From JBKQWK01 sp052139595 (GTDB lineage: Bacteria > Actinomycetota > Thermoleophilia > UBA2241), in the NCBI GenBank assembly GCA_052139595.1, contig JBKQWK010000014.1:1-5551 (forward strand): DNA of 5,551 bases, read 5' to 3'. The notes below the pieces were generated by a model. That model saw only the letters and a program-made list of their open reading frames with translations, was not told where the DNA came from and made no database searches. How positions within the stretch are numbered: position 1 is the first letter of the stretch; every line of letters begins with the position of its first letter. The translations under genes were made by a program, and so were the position numbers. This document shows positions 1 through 4,652 of this stretch, piece by piece.

Positions 1-1
1 C

Positions 2-9
2 TTTTTTTT
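2..9 (+). terminator. T-run, possible tail of an upstream terminator
   Basis: Eight consecutive T residues stand at the extreme left edge in an otherwise GC-rich region. This is what the U-tract of an intrinsic terminator of an upstream + strand gene would look like, but the hairpin that should precede it lies outside the window. It could equally be a chance T-run or part of an AT-rich promoter. The call is only a guess from position and composition. Confidence 0.2.
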
Positions 10-53
10 GCGCCCGATCATGCCGGTGTCTGCCGGCGCACCGAAGAGAGGCA

Positions 54-62
54 TGGTAGGGT
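54..62 (+). promoter_or_regulatory. weak candidate extended -10 for the TetR gene
   Basis: TGG followed by TAGGGT resembles an extended -10 element (TGn plus hexamer). It has the same shape as the TGG-TACGAT element before the gat operon at 1233-1241. No good -35 is visible 17 bases upstream, where the sequence is CGGCGC. A start near position 69 would place the 75-94 palindrome just inside the transcript start, a typical operator position. The evidence is weak and based on sequence resemblance alone. Confidence 0.2.
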
Positions 63-74
63 TTGCGGGCAAGG

Positions 75-94
75 CGCCCCGCTGCAGCGGGGCG
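75..94. promoter_or_regulatory. perfect 20-bp palindrome, candidate TetR operator
   Basis: The two half-sites CGCCCCGCTG and CAGCGGGGCG are exact reverse complements with no spacer, giving a 20-bp perfect palindrome centred between 84 and 85. It ends 6 bases before the GGAGG ribosome site and 16 bases before the GTG start of the TetR-type gene. TetR-family repressors bind as dimers to palindromes of about this size and very often control their own gene, so autoregulation is the natural inference. The alternative is a leader hairpin acting in RNA, though a palindrome with no spacer gives a strained loop, which favours a DNA-binding site. Confidence 0.5.
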
Positions 95-100
95 ATCGAG

Positions 101-105
101 GGAGG
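101..105 (+). promoter_or_regulatory. ribosome binding site of the TetR gene
   Basis: GGAGG (in the context GAGGGAGG) lies 5 bases before the GTG at 111. It decides the start in favour of GTG 111 over the TTG at 63, which would put the palindrome and this site inside the coding region, and over the ATG at 135, which has no such site in front. Confidence 0.7.
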
Positions 106-110
106 TGTCT

Positions 111-728
111 GTGCCGCGACGTCGTCCGCTGGTGATGAATGATCCGCTCGATGGCCTGCCGCCAGCGGCGTGCGGGATGGTTCATGCCGCTCGCCGCCTG
201 CTTGCGGACGAGGGATTCTCGGCGCTCACCGTCGAGCGCGTCGCCGCCGCCGCCGATACGTACAAGGACGCGGTGCGCTATTATTTCGGCGGCAAAGCTG
301 GCCTGGTTGCCGCCGTGGTTGCTTCTCTCGCCCACGACTCCAGTCTTGAGAGCGCCCGCCTCACGCGCAGCCTGCCGTCCGGCGACGAGAAAGTCAGCGC
401 CCTGCTGGCGGCTGATCGCAAGCTCGCCGCCGACGTGGCCAGTTCTCGGGCTCTGCTCAACGTGCTGCCGCATGCCTTGCTTGATGACGAACTGCGGCGT
501 CGTATTGCCCATCTCTACGATTGGTATCGCGATCTGTACGTTGGCTGTTTTGAGGAAGGGCTTGAGGAATCGCAACGGCAGCGTTTGCGCTTGCTCGCTG
601 GTTTGATGGTGGCCATGATTGATGGCTTGGCGATCCAGAAGGCGCTGGATCCAGGCACAATTTACCTCGAGCCGCTGTTCGATCTCTGGGAAGAGCTGGT
701 CGATGTTGCGCTGGCCAGACTGGGTTAA
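111..728 (+). CDS. TetR/AcrR-family transcriptional regulator
   Basis: A 205-residue protein, typical length for TetR-family one-component regulators, which bind palindromic operators as dimers and release them when a small ligand binds the C-terminal domain. The N-terminal helix-turn-helix is clear at about residues 22-67: helix 1 with AARRLLADEGFSALT, helix 2 VERVAAAAD, and recognition helix YKDAVRYYFGGK followed by GLVAAVV. The YYFGGK motif corresponds to the family's Y(Y/H)F-x-x-K. The helical remainder (about 70-205) is the ligand and dimer domain; MVAMIDGLAIQKALDPG near the end recalls the C-terminal domain of several TetR subfamilies, but ligand and targets cannot be read. The GTG start is chosen because of GGAGG 5 bases upstream. 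A perfect palindrome at 75-94 suggests autoregulation. No divergent gene or transporter is visible in the window to hint at a regulon. The family call is confident; the specific function is unknown. Confidence 0.88.
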   Translation: MPRRRPLVMNDPLDGLPPAACGMVHAARRLLADEGFSALTVERVAAAADTYKDAVRYYFGGKAGLVAAVVASLAHDSSLESARLTRSLPSGDEKVSALLAADRKLAADVASSRALLNVLPHALLDDELRRRIAHLYDWYRDLYVGCFEEGLEESQRQRLRLLAGLMVAMIDGLAIQKALDPGTIYLEPLFDLWEELVDVALARLG

Positions 729-739
729 ATCCCAGCGCA
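707..739 (+). terminator. inverted repeat over the TetR stop codon
   Basis: TGCGCTGG at 707-714 and CCAGCGCA at 732-739 are perfect 8-base complements around a 17-base loop containing the TAA stop (726-728). An alternative inner hairpin pairs CTGGG (720-724) with CCCAG (731-735) around TTAAAT. No T-run follows, so this is at best a weak or Rho-assisted terminator, or a 3'-end stabilising structure. It may also be chance in GC-rich DNA. Confidence 0.3.
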
Positions 740-798
740 GGAATGGCCTCGTTTGCGGATCGGTGAAGCAGCACGATTCATCTTCTTCATCAGAGGTG

Positions 799-827
799 TT
801 TACAGCTTCGCGCTAGTGATGTACGCT
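799..827 (+). promoter_or_regulatory. sigma70-like promoter for the cold-shock gene
   Basis: TTTACA at 799-804 (5 of 6 matches to TTGACA), a 17-base spacer, then TACGCT at 822-827 (4 of 6 to TATAAT, keeping the key TA and final T). The predicted start near 834 gives a leader of about 80 nt before the TTG start at 915. A monocistronic cold-shock gene with its own promoter and a leader of this kind is usual for the family. The spacing and -35 are good; no transcript data support it. Confidence 0.5.
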
Positions 828-860
828 CGCCCGGTTAGAACGGTGCCGTCTTTTGGGGGG

Positions 861-886
861 CTACCGTGGCCGCGTGTGCGGCCTAG
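861..886 (+). promoter_or_regulatory. hairpin in the cold-shock mRNA leader
   Basis: GGCCGC (868-873) and GCGGCC (878-883) form a perfect 6-bp GC stem closed by a GUGU loop. Flanking CTA (861-863) and TAG (884-886) can add three more pairs across a 4-base bulge on one side. A TTTT-GGGGGG tract lies directly upstream (851-860). The hairpin ends 17 bases before the ribosome site AGGAGG. Cold-shock mRNAs are known in some bacteria to have structured leaders that change with temperature; whether this one does is inference. Confidence 0.4.
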
Positions 887-900
887 TTTCAGGTTGCAGC

Positions 901-906
901 AGGAGG
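901..906 (+). promoter_or_regulatory. ribosome binding site deciding the TTG start of csp
   Basis: AGGAGG lies 8 bases before the TTG at 915 and settles that codon as the start; the open frame extending back to 753 would run through the promoter and this site. The site sits exactly in the six-base loop of a small possible hairpin, CAGC (897-900) with GCTG (907-910), so it may be presented to the ribosome in an open loop. Confidence 0.7.
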
Positions 907-914
907 GCTGGGTC

Positions 915-1118
915 TTGGCGCAGGGGACCGTAAAGTGGTTCAGCAACGAGAAGGGTTACGGATTCATCGAGCGAGAAGACGGTGACGACTTGTTCGTCCA
1001 CTTCTCCGAGATCAACATCGATGGTTACCGCACACTGGCACAGGGCCAGACTGTGGAGTTCGAGGTTACGCAGGGCGACAAGGGCCTGCAGGCCTCGCGA
1101 GTTACACCGGTCGCCTGA
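915..1118 (+). CDS. csp: CspA-family cold-shock protein (RNA chaperone)
   Basis: A 67-residue single-domain cold-shock protein, the standard length for CspA-type proteins. These cytoplasmic five-strand beta barrels bind single-stranded RNA and DNA, melt mRNA structure and support translation, especially after a temperature drop. The domain covers the whole protein: GTVKWFSNEKGYGFI (about 4-18) contains the RNP1-like motif KGYGFI, and DLFVHFSEI (about 25-33) contains the RNP2-like motif LFVHF, with the aromatic residues that stack on bases. The C-terminal part has the usual VEFEV and GLQASRV strands. The start is TTG (Met in the protein), chosen because translation from there gives exactly the family N-terminus and AGGAGG sits 8 bases upstream. 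It has its own promoter candidate (799-827) and a strong terminator right after, so it is probably transcribed alone. Whether it is cold-induced or constitutive cannot be told from the protein. Confidence 0.96.
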   Translation: MAQGTVKWFSNEKGYGFIEREDGDDLFVHFSEINIDGYRTLAQGQTVEFEVTQGDKGLQASRVTPVA

Positions 1119-1138
1119 CCTTTTCGTAGAGCGCTGAC

Positions 1139-1180
1139 GAGAGCCCCGCCGGCGAAGCCGCCGGCGGGGCTCTTCTCGTT
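1139..1180 (+). terminator. intrinsic terminator of csp
   Basis: A very stable hairpin: the 5' arm 1140-1154 (AGAGCCCCGCCGGCG) pairs with the 3' arm at 1159-1173 in 15 perfect base pairs around the 4-base loop AAGC, with one further G-U pair outside. A T-rich tail TTCTCGTTGTT follows. It starts 21 bases after the csp stop and lies before the gat promoter region, so it should separate the two transcription units. The stem is unmistakable; the tail is interrupted by C and G. Confidence 0.85.
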
Positions 1181-1232
1181 GTTGGCAAAGAGTGCAGCCG
1201 TAAGCGCGGCTTCTGTCTCCCCGCTGAGGCTG

Positions 1233-1241
1233 TGGTACGAT
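1233..1241 (+). promoter_or_regulatory. probable extended -10 promoter of the gat operon
   Basis: TGG-TACGAT matches an extended -10 element (TGn followed by TATAAT-like TACGAT, 4 of 6). The -35 region 17 bases upstream reads CTGTCT (1213-1218) and is poor, as is common for extended -10 promoters. A start near 1248 gives a leader of about 38 nt before gatC at 1286. Its position, after the csp terminator and just before the operon, supports it. Confidence 0.42.
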
Positions 1242-1274
1242 TATGAGCCCGGCGCTGCTCGGTCGGGATGCGGA

Positions 1275-1282
1275 AAGGAAGG
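1275..1282 (+). promoter_or_regulatory. ribosome binding site deciding the gatC start
   Basis: AAGGAAGG lies immediately before the ATG at 1286; its AAGGA core leaves a 6-base spacer. It favours this start over the in-frame ATG at 1268, for which the same purine tract would be inside the gene and which would add six residues not expected in GatC. Confidence 0.6.
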
Positions 1283-1285
1283 CAG

Positions 1286-1567
1286 ATGATCGGCGAAGCA
1301 GACGTCCGTTACGTGGCTAAACTCGCTCGCCTGCGCCTCGAGCCGGCTGAGATCGAGCGCATGACCGGCGAGTTGACCAAGATTCTCAGTCACATTGATC
1401 AGATGAGCAGGCTCGATCTTGCTGACGTTGCGCCGACGGCGCATGTGCTCGATCTGGTGAACGTGCAGCGTGCCGACAAACCGCGGCCCAGCCTGCGTCG
1501 CGAGGAGGCGCTGAAAAACGCCCCCCAGGTCGCCGACGACTCGTTTCGTGTGCCGAGGATGAGTTGA
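1286..1567 (+). CDS. gatC: Asp/Glu-tRNA(Asn/Gln) amidotransferase subunit C
   Basis: A 93-residue protein, matching the roughly 95-residue length of bacterial GatC. GatC has no catalytic centre: it wraps around the interface of GatA and GatB, helps fold GatA and stabilises the GatCAB complex in the cytoplasm. Family features are visible: the N-terminal helix DVRYVAKLARLRLEPAEIERMTGEL (about 6-30), then the helix KILSHIDQMSRLDL, the linker VAPTAHVLDLVN that threads between the subunits, and the terminal RPSLRREEALKNAPQVADDSFRVPRM, which matches the usual LR-D-...-AL-NAP...FFRVPKV ending. It is first in a gatC-gatA-gatB operon, its stop codon lying one base before the gatA start, so the two are translationally coupled. 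The start chosen is the ATG with AAGGAAGG in front. The identity is secure from both motifs and context. Confidence 0.96.
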   Translation: MIGEADVRYVAKLARLRLEPAEIERMTGELTKILSHIDQMSRLDLADVAPTAHVLDLVNVQRADKPRPSLRREEALKNAPQVADDSFRVPRMS

Positions 1568-1568
1568 T

Positions 1569-3122
1569 GTGAGTGTCATCGATCCGCAGACGCTGACCGC
1601 TCGCGAGGCGAAACGCCTGCTCGTTGACGGCGAGATTTCGTCGGCTGAGCTGACGAAGGTGTATCTCGACCGAATCGCGAGTGTCGAGGCCAAGGTACAC
1701 GCCTACATCCAGGTCACTGCCGATAACGCCGCCAAGTATTCGACCAAGGTTGACCGCGAGATGCAGGCCACACGCGGTCTGCTCGCCGGCCTGCCGATCG
1801 CGGTCAAAGACAACATGGTGACCGAGGGCGTGGTCACCACCTGTGCATCCAAGATCCTGCACGACTACAAGCCGGTGTACACGGCTACAGCTGTCCGCAA
1901 GCTCTGGGATGACCACGTGGTCATGCTCGGCAAGACGAATCTGGACGAGTTTGCCATGGGTTCATCGACGGAGAACTCGAGCGTCGTGACCACTCGCAAC
2001 CCGTGGGATCTGGCGACGGTACCAGGCGGCTCGAGCGGCGGCTCTGCCGCCGCGGTAGCCGCCGGCGAGGCTCTGTGGGCGCTGGGCAGCGACACCGGTG
2101 GCTCCATTCGTCAACCGGCCGCCCTGTGCGGCATCGTTGGCATGAAGCCGACGTATGGCGCCGTGAGCCGCTATGGCCTCGTCGCCTTCGCCAGCTCTCT
2201 CGACCAGATTGGCCCGCTGACGCGCTCCGTCTACGACTGCGCTTTGCTGCTGCGCCACATCGTCGGCCGCGATCCGATGGATGCGACCAGCGTCGATTTG
2301 CCCGGCGAGATTGATCTGCCCGAGGCTGAATCGCTGGCGGGCTTGCGCTTTGGTGTACCACGCGAGTATCTCGGCCAGGGAGTCGAGCCGGGTGTGCGGG
2401 CGCGTTTCGACGAGACACTGGCCCTGATCGAGAAGCTCGGCGGCACCTGCGCCGAGATGAGCTTGCCGCACACCGAGTACGCCCTGCCTGCCTATTACAT
2501 CATTGCACCAGCCGAGGCGAGCGCCAATCTGGCGCGCTTCGACGGCGTGCGTTATGGCTATCGCGCCAAAGGGGCCGACGACCTGATCGAGATGTACGAA
2601 CGGACGCGCGGCGAAGGTTTCGGGGCCGAGGTGAAGCGACGCATCATGATCGGCACCTTCGCCCTCAGCTCGGGCTACTACGACGCCTACTACGGCCAGG
2701 CACAGCGGGTGCGCACGCTGGTGCGGCGCGACTTCGACGGCGCCTTCGCGGACTTCGATCTGCTGGTGTCGCCGACCTCGCCGACGGTTGCTTTTCGGGT
2801 CGGCGAGCGCACCGGCGATCCGTTGTCGATGTACATGAGCGACATCTGCACGATCCCCGTGAACCTGGCGGGTCTGCCGGCCATCAGCATTCCCTGCGGT
2901 CTCAGTGCCGGGTTGCCGGTCGGTTTTCAGCTCATTGGCCCGGCATTTAGCGAGAATCGTATTCTCGGCGCCGCACATGCTCTCGAGCAAGCGATCGGGT
3001 TTGCGACGACGCCCGCGTTCGGCGATTCCGCCGCCTCTGTGGCCATTGGCGAAACTGCGCCGCCGGCGCCGGTGGCACGCTCCGGAGGGCTGGGCCAGCA
3101 GGAGCCGGAGGGCGCATCATGA
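1569..3122 (+). CDS. gatA: Asp/Glu-tRNA(Asn/Gln) amidotransferase subunit A (amidase)
   Basis: A 517-residue amidase-signature enzyme that releases ammonia from glutamine (or asparagine) for transfer within GatCAB to the activated Glu or Asp on misacylated tRNA. The Ser-cisSer-Lys centre is complete: Lys80 in AVKDN, Ser155 in the glycine-rich PGGSSGGSAAAVAAG (152-166), and the nucleophile Ser179 in GSDTGGSIRQPAA. Other family stretches follow: GIVGMKPTYGAVSRYGLVAFASSLDQIGPL (188-217), the glutamine-pocket region YYDAYYGQAQRVR (370-382), DLLVSPTSP (397-405) and NLAGLPAISIPCG (432-444). The start is GTG, with GAGGA 9 bases upstream and only one base after the gatC stop. The end overlaps gatB by four bases (ATGA). 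GatA is usually about 480-490 residues; here the fold seems to end near residue 483, and the remaining 30 or so residues are a low-complexity Ala/Pro/Gly-rich tail of unknown role. All key catalytic residues are present, so the enzyme should be active. Confidence 0.97.
   Translation: MSVIDPQTLTAREAKRLLVDGEISSAELTKVYLDRIASVEAKVHAYIQVTADNAAKYSTKVDREMQATRGLLAGLPIAVKDNMVTEGVVTTCASKILHDYKPVYTATAVRKLWDDHVVMLGKTNLDEFAMGSSTENSSVVTTRNPWDLATVPGGSSGGSAAAVAAGEALWALGSDTGGSIRQPAALCGIVGMKPTYGAVSRYGLVAFASSLDQIGPLTRSVYDCALLLRHIVGRDPMDATSVDLPGEIDLPEAESLAGLRFGVPREYLGQGVEPGVRARFDETLALIEKLGGTCAEMSLPHTEYALPAYYIIAPAEASANLARFDGVRYGYRAKGADDLIEMYERTRGEGFGAEVKRRIMIGTFALSSGYYDAYYGQAQRVRTLVRRDFDGAFADFDLLVSPTSPTVAFRVGERTGDPLSMYMSDICTIPVNLAGLPAISIPCGLSAGLPVGFQLIGPAFSENRILGAAHALEQAIGFATTPAFGDSAASVAIGETAPPAPVARSGGLGQQEPEGAS
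3107..3112 (+). promoter_or_regulatory. ribosome binding site of gatB inside gatA
   Basis: GGAGGG lies 6 bases before the ATG of gatB and inside the last codons of gatA (the Pro-Glu-Gly-Ala-Ser end). Together with the ATGA stop/start overlap it allows both fresh initiation and re-initiation by ribosomes finishing gatA, fitting equal production of the two subunits. Confidence 0.7.
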
Positions 3123-4573
3123 CGGCGTGGGAACCAGTCATCGGCCTCGAGGTGCATGTCGAACTGGACACGCAGACGAAAATGTTCTGCGGTTGTGCCG
3201 TGAGCAAAGGTGATCCGCCCAACACGCATACCTGTCCCGTCTGCCTGGCACATCCCGGCGCGCTGCCGGTGGTCAATCAGCGTGCCGTTGAGTACGCGGC
3301 GCGCATCGCGCTGGCGCTGAACTGCACAGTGCAGCCACGGAACATCTTTCACCGCAAAAACTACTTCTATCCCGATCTGCCCAAGGCCTACCAGATCAGC
3401 CAGTACGATGAGCCGCTGGCGACTGGTGGCTGGTTCGCGTACTGGGTGGGCGACGAGAAGTTGACGTGTCGCATCAATCGTGTGCACATGGAAGAGGATG
3501 CCGCCAAGCTCGTGCACGCTGGCGGCGATGCTGGTCGCATTGCCGGCTCCGAATTCTCGCTGGTCGACTTCAATCGCGGCGGCACTCCTCTGATCGAGAT
3601 CGTCAGTGAGCCGGATATACCGTCGCCGGCGGCAGCGCGCGAGTTTCTGCAGCAGCTGCGCAACCTCGTTATGGAGCTTGGGGTGAGCGCCTGCAATATG
3701 GAGGAGGGGCAGATTCGCTGGGATGCCAATCTGAGTGTTCGCCCTGCTGGCAGCGGGGATCTGGGCACGCGGACTGAACTCAAAAACATGAACAGCTTTC
3801 GCTATCTGCAGCAGGCTCTGGAGGCAGAAATGCCGCGGCAGATCGAGGTGCTCGAAGCTGGCGGCACGATCGCTCAGGAGACGCTGCACTTTGACCCCGA
3901 TACCGGTACGACGTCGCCGCTGCGCAGCAAAGAAGAGGCACACGACTATCGTTACTTTCCCGAGCCAGATCTGGTGCCGCTGGTGCTCGACGAGGCTTGG
4001 GTCGCGGCCCGACGCGCCGAGCTGCCGGAGCTGCCGGCGGCACGCGTTGAGCGCTTCGTCGGACAGTATGGCCTGTCGCGCTACGACGCCTTCGTGCTCG
4101 GCTCCTCCGGCCCCCTGGCGGTGTTCTACGAACAGGCTGCCGGCGCCGCTGCCGACGCTAAGCTGATCGCCAACTGGACGATGGGCGAATACCTTGCCCA
4201 TCTCAATGCCGCCGGGCTAGAGGCGGGGCAGGGGCATGTCACCGCCGAACGTCTGGCGGCTCTGGTTGGTCTGATCGCCGACGGCGTGATTTCAGGTAGC
4301 ACCGCCAAGGAGGTTTTCCGGCTGGTCGTCGAGGAGCGCGCCGAACCGGCCGAGATCGTCGCCAAGCATGGCCTGGCGCAGATCTCGGACGAGGGCGCGC
4401 TGCAAGAGACGATTACCGCGGTGCTGGCCGCCAGCCCTGCCCAGGTCGAGCAGTTTCGTGGCGGCAAGGAGCAGCTGTTGGGCTATTTCGTCGGCCAGGT
4501 CATGAAGGCCACGCGAGGGCGAGCTAATCCCCAGCTCGTTAATGATCTTGTACGTAAGACCTTGAAGCCGTGA
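3119..4573 (+). CDS. gatB: Asp/Glu-tRNA(Asn/Gln) amidotransferase subunit B
   Basis: A 484-residue protein of usual GatB length. GatB is the kinase-like subunit: it binds the misacylated tRNA, activates the Glu or Asp side chain with ATP, and transfers the ammonia made by GatA. The N-terminal catalytic cradle (about 1-295) shows IGLEVHVEL (8-16), a four-cysteine zinc-knuckle pattern Cys24-x-Cys26 and Cys39-x-x-Cys42 (CPVCLAHPGALPVVN), the FHRKNYFYPDLPKAYQISQYD block (77-97), RVHMEEDAAK (121-130) with acidic residues near the metal/ATP site, NRGGTPLIEIVSEPD (152-166), DANLSVRP, ELKNMNSFR, and DYRYFPEPDLVPL (276-288). A helical linker follows, then the C-terminal YqeY-like tail domain that contacts the tRNA elbow (about 340-484), ending with the hallmark GQVMKATRGRANPQLVNDLV. 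The start ATG overlaps the gatA stop (ATGA) and has GGAGGG 6 bases upstream. It is last in the operon; the gene appears intact. Confidence 0.97.
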   Translation: MTAWEPVIGLEVHVELDTQTKMFCGCAVSKGDPPNTHTCPVCLAHPGALPVVNQRAVEYAARIALALNCTVQPRNIFHRKNYFYPDLPKAYQISQYDEPLATGGWFAYWVGDEKLTCRINRVHMEEDAAKLVHAGGDAGRIAGSEFSLVDFNRGGTPLIEIVSEPDIPSPAAAREFLQQLRNLVMELGVSACNMEEGQIRWDANLSVRPAGSGDLGTRTELKNMNSFRYLQQALEAEMPRQIEVLEAGGTIAQETLHFDPDTGTTSPLRSKEEAHDYRYFPEPDLVPLVLDEAWVAARRAELPELPAARVERFVGQYGLSRYDAFVLGSSGPLAVFYEQAAGAAADAKLIANWTMGEYLAHLNAAGLEAGQGHVTAERLAALVGLIADGVISGSTAKEVFRLVVEERAEPAEIVAKHGLAQISDEGALQETITAVLAASPAQVEQFRGGKEQLLGYFVGQVMKATRGRANPQLVNDLVRKTLKP

Positions 4574-4576
4574 TGC

Positions 4577-4619
4577 GCATAGTTCTTGCCATATATGCAG
4601 TAAATATGGAACACTATGC
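4577..4619. repeat. nested inverted repeat in AT-rich gap before the homocitrate synthase gene
   Basis: Two inverted repeats share nearly one centre: the outer pair is GCATAG (4577-4582) and CTATGC (4614-4619), the inner pair CCATAT (4589-4594) and ATATGG (4604-4609), with a 9-base centre. Positions 4581-4620 are only about 35% G+C, in sharp contrast to the surroundings. It could be a regulator-binding region with the promoter of the next gene, or an RNA hairpin with an internal loop. No T-run follows, so it is not a typical intrinsic terminator. TTGCCA (4586-4591) could be a -35, but no good -10 lies at the right distance. Confidence 0.4.
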
Positions 4620-4635
4620 ACGTACCCACGGGGGT

Positions 4636-4643
4636 GAGAAGGG
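4636..4643 (+). promoter_or_regulatory. ribosome binding site of the homocitrate synthase gene
   Basis: GAGAAGGG precedes three in-frame candidate starts: TTG 4644, GTG 4647 and ATG 4653. With the GAAGGG core, the ATG has a 9-base spacer and the GTG only 3 bases, so the ATG is preferred. The choice changes the protein by only two or three residues. Confidence 0.55.
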
Positions 4644-4652
4644 TTGGTGAGC

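Noticed and set aside
21..37. GCCGG/CCGGC hairpin and TGCCGG direct repeat before the TetR gene
   Set aside because: The stem of 5 bp is too short to be meaningful at this base composition and has no T-run after it.
18..575. 185-codon open frame on the - strand opposite the TetR gene
   Set aside because: It overlaps a well-supported TetR-type gene, and its translation is Arg/His/Ala-rich with no recognisable fold.
753..914. N-terminal extension of the cold-shock protein back to position 753
   Set aside because: The extension has no cold-shock similarity and would run through the TTTACA/TACGCT promoter and the AGGAGG site. Starting at TTG 915 gives exactly the standard 67-residue family protein.
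1196..1211. Small hairpin AGCCG/CGGCT upstream of the gat promoter
   Set aside because: It has only 5 bp with a 6-base loop, lies upstream of the probable transcription start and has no T-run. This is common by chance in GC-rich DNA.
1962..2990. 342-codon open frame on the - strand opposite gatA
   Set aside because: It is a shadow of gatA in GC-rich sequence. Its composition is rich in Arg, Ala and Gly without family motifs, and there is no separate promoter or ribosome site to support it.
902..3094. 11-base direct repeat GGAGGGCTGGG at 902-912 and 3084-3094
   Set aside because: One copy is the csp ribosome site and the other is in the gatA tail coding sequence. It is a short purine-rich match that is easily chance, and neither flank is similar.
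2927..4201. 424-codon open frame on the - strand opposite gatB
   Set aside because: It lies wholly antisense to gatB and the end of gatA, both of which have full family motifs. Its translation shows no recognisable domain, and long antisense frames are expected where GC-rich codon bias suppresses stops.
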